Below are positions 8,720-16,968 of a stretch of 64,000 nt of DNA, in pieces. Location: positions 2,549,151 through 2,613,150 of the forward strand of contig NZ_KI783301.1 of the NCBI RefSeq assembly GCF_000510645.1, given 5' to 3'. The position numbers and the translations under genes were made by a program. Position 1 is the stretch's first letter. Every line of letters starts with the position of its first letter. The DNA is from Thermicanus aegyptius DSM 12793. Lineage in GTDB: Bacteria; Bacillota; Bacilli; Thermicanales; Thermicanaceae. Below the pieces are notes generated by a model. The model worked only from the letters and a program-made list of their open reading frames with translations, made no database searches and had not been told where the DNA came from.

Positions 8720-9482
8720 TTATTCTCCACAATTGCTTAAGCTTCTCAATCAGGGGGAGGTGCAGGTGGACTGGATCAAACTCTCCCGCTGGGAGGTCTT
8801 CGACGAGGAGTTTCAAATCGTCAGGCCCTATCGTCCCATTCTCCTTCATGTGCTGCCTCGGGCCTCCCTCGCTACCTTTGAGGAGTGGGACTGGGAACGA
8901 GTCCATCAAGCGATCGAAGCATGCGGCTCTCCCCATATCGCCCTTCATTTCCATGCCGACCCGGCGGACTGGGAAACCCCCCCCTCCGATGAAGAAATTC
9001 TAAGCCGTCTGCTTAACGGAGTGAAAAGAGTAAAAGAAAACCTTCCTGTTCCACTGATCATTGAAAATGTTCCCTACTATGGATTGAAAGGAACCCTCCG
9101 TCTCGCCACCGACCCGGAAATCATCGGAGAAGTTTGCGAGCGGATGGGAGTGGGGCTCCTCTTGGACCTGGCCCATCTCCGGGTAGCGGCATGGCATCGG
9201 AAAGAGGATCCCCTGCGTTACTTGGACAGGATGCCCTTGGCCCAGGTCCGGGAGATCCATGTGACCGGATCGGAAATGGATGCCCAAGAGGGCTTAAGAG
9301 ACCGGCATTTGGAGATGAAAGAAGAGGATTACGCCTTGCTGGAAGAGGCGTTAAAACGCTGCCAACCGGAGATTGTCACCTTGGAATACGGGGGAACGGG
9401 ACCCAAGTTTGAATGGCGGAGCGATCTTGCCGCATTGCGGCGGCAATTGCTGCGCTTAATGGAGATCCTGAACATTTCTTAA
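8691..9482 (+). CDS. DUF692 family (MbnB/TglH-like) putative multinuclear iron enzyme
   Basis: This TIM-barrel protein of 263 residues follows the DUF692 pattern: LHFHAD (H86, H88), IIENVPYY (E125, N126), LLLDLAHLRV (D159, H162), REIHVTG (H190), DRH (H206) and VTLEYGG (E232). In characterised members such residues bind two or three iron ions for oxidative rearrangement of peptide Cys. The start is taken as TTG 8691, nine bases after AAGGAG; ATG 8667 would add eight residues but has no site. It overlaps the preceding Cys-containing ORF. No MbnC/TglI-type partner is seen. A sugar-isomerase-like TIM barrel is the main alternative. Confidence 0.72.
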   Translation: MNQTPQLGCNYSPQLLKLLNQGEVQVDWIKLSRWEVFDEEFQIVRPYRPILLHVLPRASLATFEEWDWERVHQAIEACGSPHIALHFHADPADWETPPSDEEILSRLLNGVKRVKENLPVPLIIENVPYYGLKGTLRLATDPEIIGEVCERMGVGLLLDLAHLRVAAWHRKEDPLRYLDRMPLAQVREIHVTGSEMDAQEGLRDRHLEMKEEDYALLEEALKRCQPEIVTLEYGGTGPKFEWRSDLAALRRQLLRLMEILNIS

Positions 9483-9620
9483 TTTCCCCAGAAAATTACC
9501 TTCTCCGAAAACCGGAGACCCCCTGCCATCACGAAACCTCTCGATTCACAATACTTTAGGGATATGGAAAGATATGCTATACTATATCCGTTGGAAATAT
9601 AGAACATGAGGAGGATAAAA

Positions 9621-10994
9621 ATGGAGAAAACGATTTCTTTCCTTAAAGAACATCGGGAAACGTATTTGCAAGAATTGATCGATTTCCTCCGCATCCCCAG
9701 CATAAGCGCCTTGTCGGATCATAAGGAAGACATAAAAAAGGCGGCCGAGTGGCTGAAAAATTCCCTGGAAAAGGCAGGGTTTGAGCATGTGCAAATGATG
9801 CCCACGGGAGGGCATCCTGTGGTCTATGCCGATCACCTTCACGCCGAGGGGGCACCAACCGTCCTCATCTATGGCCATTACGACGTGCAGCCGGTAGATC
9901 CCCTCCCTCTCTGGCAAAGTCCCCCCTTTGAACCGGAGATCAGGGAAGGAAGGCTCTATGCCCGAGGTGCCAGCGATGATAAGGGGCAGGTTTTCATGCA
10001 CATCAAAGTGTTGGAGGCGATCCTCAAAACGGAAGGAAAACTCCCCTTTAACTTCAAAGTCCTCTTTGAAGGTGAAGAGGAGATCGGCAGCGCCCATCTG
10101 GATGCCTTCGTGGAGAAAAACCAGGAACTCCTCGCCGCCGATCTCCTGGTCGTGTCCGATACCCCCATGCTGGAAAAGGGAAAACCGGCGGTTTGCTACG
10201 GTCTCCGGGGGCTTGCAGGGCTGCAGATCGATGTAAAGGGGCCGAAAAGCGACCTTCACTCCGGCAATTTCGGCGGGGCGGTACAAAACCCGATTCACGC
10301 CTTGGTGGAACTTCTCTCCTCGATGCGGGATCAGGAGGGAAGAATTACCATCGAAGGCTTTTACGATCGGGTTAAACCTCTCTCTGAAAAGGAAAGGGAA
10401 GAATTTAAGCAACTAAACCAGGATGAAGAAAGACTGCGGGAAGAGTTGGGCGTGCCCTCCCTCTTCGGGGAGAAGGGATATACCGCTCTGGAACGGACCT
10501 GGGGGCGTCCAACCCTTGAAATAAACGGAATCTACGGCGGATTCCAAGGTGAACGGATTAAGACGGTGATTCCTTCCGAAGCCCACGCCAAGATTACCTG
10601 CCGCCTCGTGCCGGATCAGGAACCGGATGAAATCCTCTCCCTCATCGAGAAGCATATCGCCGATCATACCCCTCCGGGCGTTACGGTGACCACCACCCGT
10701 TTTGATACCGGCCGGCCTTACATGACCCCCATCGACCATCCGGCCATTCACGCCGCAAGCCGGGCCTATGAGAAGGCGTACGGGGTTCCCGCCGCCTACA
10801 TACGCATGGGAGGATCGATCCCCATCGTGGAGACCTTCGTCCGCCTCCTGAAACTTCCCGTCATCCTGATGGGATTTGGGTTACCGAATGAGAATTTCCA
10901 CGCTCCCAATGAATTTTTCACCTTGGAGAACTTCGACAAAGGCCTTGACACCCTCGCCTACTACTGGCAGGAACTGAAAACCGCCCTCTCCTGA
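9621..10994 (+). CDS. M20 family dipeptidase
   Basis: This cytoplasmic zinc peptidase of 457 residues belongs to the CPG2/ArgE/DapE superfamily. Zinc-site segments are visible: YGHYDVQPVD (H and following D), GASDDKG, the catalytic FEGEEEIGS, and a later SDTPML segment. The dimerisation (lid) domain occupies the middle of the protein. The C-terminal GLPNENFHAPNEF supplies the last His ligand. The start ATG 9621 overlaps its own AGGAGG site at six bases; an in-frame ATG at 9606 is inside that site. A TATACT -10-like element lies about 45 bases upstream. It probably cleaves short peptides for nutrition. Confidence 0.92.
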   Translation: MEKTISFLKEHRETYLQELIDFLRIPSISALSDHKEDIKKAAEWLKNSLEKAGFEHVQMMPTGGHPVVYADHLHAEGAPTVLIYGHYDVQPVDPLPLWQSPPFEPEIREGRLYARGASDDKGQVFMHIKVLEAILKTEGKLPFNFKVLFEGEEEIGSAHLDAFVEKNQELLAADLLVVSDTPMLEKGKPAVCYGLRGLAGLQIDVKGPKSDLHSGNFGGAVQNPIHALVELLSSMRDQEGRITIEGFYDRVKPLSEKEREEFKQLNQDEERLREELGVPSLFGEKGYTALERTWGRPTLEINGIYGGFQGERIKTVIPSEAHAKITCRLVPDQEPDEILSLIEKHIADHTPPGVTVTTTRFDTGRPYMTPIDHPAIHAASRAYEKAYGVPAAYIRMGGSIPIVETFVRLLKLPVILMGFGLPNENFHAPNEFFTLENFDKGLDTLAYYWQELKTALS

Positions 10995-11006
10995 GGGCGG
11001 TTCTTC
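10979..11006. terminator. Bidirectional terminator between convergent genes
   Basis: AACCGCCCTC and GAGGGCGGTT form a perfect 10-bp stem with a short loop. It overlaps the M20 stop codon and lies four bases from the convergent M28 stop. Confidence 0.75.
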
Positions 11007-11010
11007 CTGC

Positions 11011-13005
11011 TCACTTCATTAAATTCCCAAACCGTTCCGACACCCGGATGCTCTTTAGGAACGATGCGATCTCATCACGATCCCAGTTGGGAATAATGCC
11101 GTATACATGCTCCGCTTCATTGACATATTCCTTCCCTTTGGAAACCGATACGTTATACGTTTGTTGATTCTGTTCTATGGTGGTGCTCACATTCACGATT
11201 TGTTTATTTTTGGTGGCTGTGGCGATGGTCCAAAGGAGAGAATCCACCTCGATTTGTTCAACGGTGACATTCGGAGAATCGGCTGTATGGCTCTCGCCTC
11301 CTCTCTGAATGCCAACCGAGAGGACCTCATCGGTATCCGGATGGCGATACATTACTTTTAGGTACACAATATCATCCTTCGTCACTTCCGCCTGATAAAC
11401 GCGGTTTAGCTCTAATTTTCGGGGATCTTCCAGGATGTTTGTGGATAGGTCAACATTCACCTCGACACGATCAAACACATACTCTCCGATTTGCTGTGGG
11501 ATCTCCATTTCGGGAAAATAGGGCTTCACCGCATCCGCCGTATCACCGCTTAATCTACTTTGCATCACTCCTCTTGCGCTTCCGTCAGGCAATAGGACCA
11601 ATTTGTATTGCCCTAATTTTAGGGAAGCCAGCTCCTTGTCCATGATCTCCTTTGCGGGATCATTGATTTCTTCTGCATTGCCTGTGCTCATTTGCCCCGG
11701 CGAAAATTCCCGATTGTCATTTTGTACGATAAAATCAAATACCGCCTCTTTGATTTTGTAGAGGAATGGAAAATCGATTTGATCCATGATGTCTTTCGTG
11801 GTATGTATGCGATCAAAGATGTTTTCCTGAATCAATGTCACAGCACTGATTCCCTTTTGTTCAAAAGAATTGTGGTCGCTTTGCGTATTTTCAGAGGGGA
11901 TAGAATTAATCTGATTTTTCTTAATGTGTTGAACCATCGTTTCTTGAAGTTGAGTGCTCATTCCCTCTTGACCGGAAATGACCAGAAAGTTGCCCCCATT
12001 CACCGCTCCTATGCTGTCCAGATTGATGACATAAAGGTGTGAATACGCCTTTTGCAGGGCTTCCGCCATGGCTTCACTCCCTTTTAACATGGACTCTTCG
12101 CCGTTGTAGGCGATGAAGACCAAATCTTTCTTAAAGGGTTTTTTGGCTGCATATGATTGCAGCTCGCGGGCCAGCTCCACCATGGTCGCCGTGCCGGTAG
12201 CATTGTCGATGGCGCCCACATATACCCCGGATGAATCCCATCCCAGGTGATCCATATGTGCGGACACAATGACCGCATCCCGGTGATTCCCGTCCCCTCC
12301 CGCCCCTTTGATCACTCCCACCACGTTATGGGCGGTAATCCTCTTCTCTTGCAGATCGATCGCCGCCTCGATCGATTCGATCTGATCCTTTTGAGCATTC
12401 AACTGTTCATAAGTGGCAGGGCTGATCTGCAGGATGGGCATTCCTTGATAATTTCTTTGGTGCAACATTTTGTGAAAGTCATCCACCTTGAGAATTAACC
12501 TTGCTTTTGATGCTCTCCCCATTTGCTCCTTGTCGGCGGTGATGAAGGCTTTTCCATCGGCCTGTTCCGGATCAAAGGTGACGGGAAGGGTAAGGGATTC
12601 ATCCTTTGCCACGGCTTGCTCAAGAAAATCTTTCCCATAGACCAGTTCTTTTTTCGTGCCGTCTTTATAGCGAACCGCCAACCGGTATTTCTGAAGATCG
12701 GGATCATAGAAGTCCTGTTCATAGGCATAAAGGAAGGAACCTTGGAAGGGGGCAAGCCCGATGGCTTGAAACGTTCCGGCCAGTTTCTCCGTCAATTGGT
12801 GATTCTCTTCCGTACCCGTAAGACGCCCTTTATACGCCGGGTCGGTCAATTCCTTGATGAGGGACTCCAGGGGTTTGTCCGCCTCCAAGCCAAACAGCGC
12901 TTGGGGGTTCGAGGCGGGCCGGCAGGCGCTCATCGTCAGGAGTACGAGAAGAAATATTCCAACTCTCCACATCTTTTCCATCCTTTTTTCCATCCTTTTT
13001 TCCAT
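11011..13005 (-). CDS. Lipoprotein M28 family metallopeptidase
   Basis: This secreted, lipid-anchored zinc aminopeptidase-like protein has about 664 residues. The signal peptide ends in lipobox LTMSAC (Cys about 28). A PA-like insert precedes the M28 core. That core has SAHMDH (first Zn His), GAIDNATG (bridging Asp), YNGEES (catalytic and ligand Glu), INLDSIG (Asp) and SDHNSF (last His). About 250 extra residues follow and are not recognised. The start is taken at 13005 inside a 12-base repeat, because the promoter at 13044-13072 places the transcript start next to an upstream ATG (13035), and AAAGGAGG lies just before 13005. Each repeat adds MEKR, so the exact N-terminus is uncertain. Confidence 0.85.
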   Translation of the reverse strand: MEKRMEKRMEKMWRVGIFLLVLLTMSACRPASNPQALFGLEADKPLESLIKELTDPAYKGRLTGTEENHQLTEKLAGTFQAIGLAPFQGSFLYAYEQDFYDPDLQKYRLAVRYKDGTKKELVYGKDFLEQAVAKDESLTLPVTFDPEQADGKAFITADKEQMGRASKARLILKVDDFHKMLHQRNYQGMPILQISPATYEQLNAQKDQIESIEAAIDLQEKRITAHNVVGVIKGAGGDGNHRDAVIVSAHMDHLGWDSSGVYVGAIDNATGTATMVELARELQSYAAKKPFKKDLVFIAYNGEESMLKGSEAMAEALQKAYSHLYVINLDSIGAVNGGNFLVISGQEGMSTQLQETMVQHIKKNQINSIPSENTQSDHNSFEQKGISAVTLIQENIFDRIHTTKDIMDQIDFPFLYKIKEAVFDFIVQNDNREFSPGQMSTGNAEEINDPAKEIMDKELASLKLGQYKLVLLPDGSARGVMQSRLSGDTADAVKPYFPEMEIPQQIGEYVFDRVEVNVDLSTNILEDPRKLELNRVYQAEVTKDDIVYLKVMYRHPDTDEVLSVGIQRGGESHTADSPNVTVEQIEVDSLLWTIATATKNKQIVNVSTTIEQNQQTYNVSVSKGKEYVNEAEHVYGIIPNWDRDEIASFLKSIRVSERFGNLMK

Positions 13006-13014
13006 CCTTTTTTC
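12979..13014. repeat. 12-bp tandem repeat in M28 gene start
   Basis: Three perfect copies of CATCCTTTTTTC, flanked by degenerate copies at 12970-12978 and 13015-13026, lie across the translation start of the lipoprotein gene. On the coding strand each unit reads GAAAAAAGGATG, which holds both a weak Shine-Dalgarno and an ATG, in frame with the gene. Confidence 0.85.
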
Positions 13015-13043
13015 TATCCTCCTTTCAACGTCCATTTTTTCTC

Positions 13044-13072
13044 ATTATATTATGAATTTTACATTATGTAAA
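13044..13072 (-). promoter_or_regulatory. Sigma-A promoter of M28 lipoprotein gene
   Basis: On the minus strand TTTACA (13067-13072) and TATAAT (13044-13049) are 17 bases apart. Confidence 0.7.
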
Positions 13073-13130
13073 TTAATAACTTATTTACTTGCATATATTT
13101 AATAAATAAGGGACGGAAAGAAGCAAAAGA

Positions 13131-13167
13131 AAAAAAGCCAGGTTCCCCACGAACCTAGCTTTTTTTC
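13131..13167 (-). terminator. Terminator after the ABC exporter genes
   Basis: AAAGCTAGGTTC pairs with GAACCTGGCTTT with one mismatch, with A and T runs on both sides; it lies just after the exporter gene stop on the minus strand. Confidence 0.75.
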
Positions 13168-13197
13168 TACATTTACTTGGTAGATTTCCCGCTTTCC

Positions 13198-15030
13198 TTA
13201 GCCGAGCGACTTAAATTGAGAGACGACGAGATCATAGTATTGCCCACGTTTTGCCATCAATTCTTCGTGATTCCCCTCTTCCAAGATGCGCCCATGATCG
13301 AGGACGAAGATCTTATCCGCCTCCCGGATCGTGGAGAGCCGGTGGGCGATGATGACGGCGGTTCTCCCTGCCAGAAGCTCCTTCATCGCCTTTTGAATCT
13401 TGATCTCCGACTCCGTATCGATGCTGGCCGTCGCTTCATCCAAAATTAAAATGCTCGGATCGGCCAGGATCGCCCGGGCGAAGGAGAGGAGCTGCCTCTG
13501 CCCCACAGAGAGGGCATTCCCCCGTTCCTCCACCTCCGTCCTATACCCATTGGGCAGCCGTTCGATAAACTCATCGGCGCCGACCACCCGGGCCGCCTCC
13601 ATCACCTCTTCATCGCTCGCATCGGGGCGGCCAAACCGGATATTCTCCATGATTGTCCCGGAAAAGATGAATGTCTCCTGAAGCACGATGCTGATCCTGG
13701 AACGGACATCCTCCAGGCGAAACGTGCGAAGGTCATGCCCATCCAAGAGGATCCTCCCTCCGGTGGGGTCATAGAAACGGCAGATCAGATTGGCGATGGA
13801 GGTTTTCCCGGAGCCGGTATGTCCCACCAAGGCCACCGTCTCGCCGGGTTTTACATGGAGGGTGATGCCGTTTAGGGCGGATCGCTTCCCATCATAGGAA
13901 AAATAGACTTCCTCGAAGCGAATATCCCCCTCTACCTCAGGCAAGGGAATAGGGTCCTCCTGCTCAGGAACGTTCGGTTTCTCATCGAGAAACTCGAAGA
14001 TCCTCTCCGATGAGGCCATCCCCATGAGAAGCTGGTTATAAACCTGCCCCAAGCGGGAGATCGGTTCCCAAAAGCTTCCCAGATAATAGGAAAAGGCGAC
14101 GAAGGACCCGATGGTCAACTCATGATTCATCAACAGAGTGGATCCGTACCCGATGAGGGTAACCGTCCCGATCGCCCCGGAGAATTCCACCAGGGGAGGG
14201 AAGAGGGCGCTCCGTTTGGTCGCTTTTTTCCACGCCTCGAAATTCCTCCGGTTCATCCGCTGGAAGAAGTTCATATTCTCCTGCTCTTGAACGAAGGATT
14301 GGGTGACGCGAATCCCCTGAATGCTTTCATTCAAGTGGGAATTGATCATCGACTGGCGAAGACGGACGGTTTGCCAAGAGCGTCGGATCATCTGCCTCAA
14401 CTTCGTCGAGATGAGGAACATGAGCGGGAGAACCACCATGACCGCCAGCGTTAATTTTGGACTGAGCACGAGGAGCATTCCCGTGATCCCGATGAGGAAA
14501 ACAAAGTCCATTAAAACATTGATAACTCCATTGGTAAACAAATCCTGAAGAGCATTCACATCGTTCATGATCCTCACTAAAATGGAACCGGCCGACCGTT
14601 GCTCAAAGAAACGATGGGAGAGCCGCTGGATATGCCGAAAAAGATGGCTCCTCAAGTCAAAGATGATCGACTGGCCCAACAGATTGGTCCATCGGATCTT
14701 AAGCAGGGAGGAGAACCAAGAGAGAAGATAGAGGAATGCCATCCCCCCGGCGATCAGGAATAAGAGCGTAAAATTTTTCGGTACGATGGCGTGGTCGATC
14801 GCCATACTGATGAGATAAGGCTGCACCAGACGGACCCCCGTACCTACCAACATGGCCAGCAGGGAAAGGGGAAGAAGCGTTTTCGCATACGGTTTCATAT
14901 AGGTGAGGAGACGGAGCATTTGCCCCCAGTTAAATGGCTTGTCGATCACCGTCTCTTCCGGATAGAAGAAACGCTCCTTTCTCTTTCTATGTTCCAATTG
15001 AGTTTCATTCACCATCGATGTTTCCCCCAT
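13198..15030 (-). CDS. ABC exporter subunit (permease-ATPase), consensus catalytic Glu
   Basis: This half-transporter of about 610 residues has six hydrophobic segments and a C-terminal ATPase. Walker A is GHTGSGKTS, Walker B is ILILDEATAS with an intact catalytic Glu, and the H-loop is IIAHRLST. The signature motif is LSVGQ rather than LSGGQ. It follows a second half-transporter by about 100 bases; the two form a heterodimer of the BmrCD or TM287/288 type, which exports drugs or lipids. The start is uncertain: ATG 15030 after AAGGG is used, and 15015 is an alternative. It lies downstream of a two-component system, which may control it. Confidence 0.9.
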   Translation of the reverse strand: MGETSMVNETQLEHRKRKERFFYPEETVIDKPFNWGQMLRLLTYMKPYAKTLLPLSLLAMLVGTGVRLVQPYLISMAIDHAIVPKNFTLLFLIAGGMAFLYLLSWFSSLLKIRWTNLLGQSIIFDLRSHLFRHIQRLSHRFFEQRSAGSILVRIMNDVNALQDLFTNGVINVLMDFVFLIGITGMLLVLSPKLTLAVMVVLPLMFLISTKLRQMIRRSWQTVRLRQSMINSHLNESIQGIRVTQSFVQEQENMNFFQRMNRRNFEAWKKATKRSALFPPLVEFSGAIGTVTLIGYGSTLLMNHELTIGSFVAFSYYLGSFWEPISRLGQVYNQLLMGMASSERIFEFLDEKPNVPEQEDPIPLPEVEGDIRFEEVYFSYDGKRSALNGITLHVKPGETVALVGHTGSGKTSIANLICRFYDPTGGRILLDGHDLRTFRLEDVRSRISIVLQETFIFSGTIMENIRFGRPDASDEEVMEAARVVGADEFIERLPNGYRTEVEERGNALSVGQRQLLSFARAILADPSILILDEATASIDTESEIKIQKAMKELLAGRTAVIIAHRLSTIREADKIFVLDHGRILEEGNHEELMAKRGQYYDLVVSQFKSLG

Positions 15031-15132
15031 TTCCGACGTTCCCTTATAAGAATATAGATACAGCAAGAATTTAAACACCTATCTGGAGTCTTTATATTTC
15101 TCCTTCATTTCTACTTAGTCCATCAAAAGGTT

Positions 15133-16878
15133 TTAAGCATTCATCACCGCGAAGCGGTCTTTAAATTGAATCTCGTAGATGCGCCGATAGATGCCGTTTT
15201 TTAAGTGTAGAAGTTCCTCATGGGTTCCCCGTTCCATCACCCGTCCATGATCCAAGACGAGGATTTCATCGGCTTCCTTAACGGAGGAGATGCGATGGGC
15301 GATGATAAATGTGGTTCTCCCCTTCATCACTTCCCGGAGAGCGGTTTGAATCTTAAACTCCGTCTCCATGTCAACGGCGCTGGAGGCATCATCCAGGATC
15401 AAGATGCTCGGATCGATGAGCAGTGCCCTGGCGATGGCGATCCGTTGTTTTTGCCCTCCGGAAAGTCCCAATCCCCGTTCTCCGAGGAGGGTATCATATC
15501 CGTCGGGAAATTCCATGATAAAATCATGGGCCTGCGCCCTTTTCGCCGCTTCGATGATCTCCTCCATGGTGGCATTCGGCTTCCCGTAAGCGATGTTATC
15601 CCGCACCGTGGAGGAAAAGAGGAACGATTCCTGGAAGACGACACCGATGTTCTTCCGAAGAAAAGAGAGAGGATAGGCGGTGATGGGCCTTCCGTCTATT
15701 AAAATCTTTCCCTTCTCCGGCTCGTAGAATCGGGAGATGAGGCGGACAATGCTGGTTTTCCCGGAACCTGTCGCTCCGATGATCCCGATCACTTTTCCCG
15801 GCGGGGCGTCAAAGCAAATGGAATCAAGGGCGATTTCATTCCCTTTATACCGGTGGGTTACATCGAGGAATTGGACATGCCCCTTAATCTCATCCACCGT
15901 CACCACATCGGCGGAATCCCTAATCTCCTCCCTCTCATTCAAAATTTCCAGAAGCCGCTCCCCTGCCGCCTTCGATTGGGCGAAGGTATTCATGACAAAG
16001 CCAAGCCACATGAGAGGGCCGATAATATACCAGATCAGGCTGAAAAAAGCGATCAGCTCTCCCAGTTTCAATTCGTTACGAATGACGAGGCTGCCCCCAT
16101 ACACCAGAAGAGCGACGACGCTCATATTCCCCATCCACTCCATCAAGGGGAAATAGGTGCTCCAGACCTTTGCGTTCAACAGGTTGCTCTCCTTATACTC
16201 GTCGTTCCTCTCTAAAAATCTGCCAATCTCAAAATCTTCCCGAGAAAGAGCTTTTACCGTATTCATCCCGCTGATATTCTCCTGAACCCGGGTGGTCAGA
16301 TGGGAAAAGGATTCCCTTATTTTGCGAAAGGCCGGATGAACGCGCTTATCAAAACGGTAGACAGCAAAGCCCACAAAGGGAAGAATGCATAGGGTAACCA
16401 GAGCCAATTTCCAATTCATCGTCAGCATGATGACGAAGCCAATTCCTATCAGGAGGAGGAAATTGAGAAGCTGGGCGAAACCGAAGGAGAGGAAAAAGCG
16501 GAATACTTCCACATCCCCTGCCAATCGGGACATGAGATCCCCCGTTTTCGCATTGTCGTAATAACGAAAGGATAAGTACTGAAGTTTCTTATATAATTCG
16601 TTTCTTAATTCATAGACCGCCCGGATCCCGAAAAGGTCTCCGAAATATTGATGGATGAAAAGAAGAAAACCCTTCACTCCCATCAAGAGGAGAAACCCTC
16701 CTGCGATCCATGGGACTAAGCCGTACTGCATCTTACCGATCACATCATCAATGGTTACCTTTAACACGAGCGGATAAACCAGGGTGATCCCGGTCGTGCC
16801 CAAAAGACAAAGGATGGAAATCACAAAAAAATGCTTATGAGGCCAATAGAAGCGCTTTAATCGCCGTAATGTCTCCAT
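15133..16878 (-). CDS. ABC exporter subunit with degenerate Walker B (DD)
   Basis: This half-transporter of 581 residues has an N-terminal six-helix membrane domain and an ATPase domain. Walker A is GATGSGKTS, the signature LSGGQ is intact, the H-loop is IIAHRIS, and Walker B reads LILDDASS, with Asp in place of the catalytic Glu. Combined with the LSVGQ signature of the partner, this predicts one degenerate and one active ATP site, as in heterodimeric type IV exporters. ATG 16878 follows AGGAGG by five bases; the longer reading to 16935 crosses the promoter. It is the first gene of the exporter unit. Confidence 0.9.
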   Translation of the reverse strand: METLRRLKRFYWPHKHFFVISILCLLGTTGITLVYPLVLKVTIDDVIGKMQYGLVPWIAGGFLLLMGVKGFLLFIHQYFGDLFGIRAVYELRNELYKKLQYLSFRYYDNAKTGDLMSRLAGDVEVFRFFLSFGFAQLLNFLLLIGIGFVIMLTMNWKLALVTLCILPFVGFAVYRFDKRVHPAFRKIRESFSHLTTRVQENISGMNTVKALSREDFEIGRFLERNDEYKESNLLNAKVWSTYFPLMEWMGNMSVVALLVYGGSLVIRNELKLGELIAFFSLIWYIIGPLMWLGFVMNTFAQSKAAGERLLEILNEREEIRDSADVVTVDEIKGHVQFLDVTHRYKGNEIALDSICFDAPPGKVIGIIGATGSGKTSIVRLISRFYEPEKGKILIDGRPITAYPLSFLRKNIGVVFQESFLFSSTVRDNIAYGKPNATMEEIIEAAKRAQAHDFIMEFPDGYDTLLGERGLGLSGGQKQRIAIARALLIDPSILILDDASSAVDMETEFKIQTALREVMKGRTTFIIAHRISSVKEADEILVLDHGRVMERGTHEELLHLKNGIYRRIYEIQFKDRFAVMNA

Positions 16879-16917
16879 TACAACCTCCTGAGGTTCAAAA
16901 ATTTTTGCGATAGGTAT

Positions 16918-16947
16918 ACTATAGTACTGAAACAAGTTCTATGGCAA
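16918..16947 (-). promoter_or_regulatory. Sigma-A promoter of ABC exporter unit
   Basis: On the minus strand TTGCCA (16942-16947) and TATAGT (16918-16923) are 18 bases apart, about 40 bases upstream of the first exporter gene. Confidence 0.6.
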
Positions 16948-16968
16948 GTAGAAAGAATCCGGTGCCGT

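Noticed and set aside
9582-10412. Minus-strand open frame (276 codons) opposite the M20 dipeptidase
   Set aside because: The M20 metal-site motifs are on the plus strand, and the minus frame has no site or homology signal.
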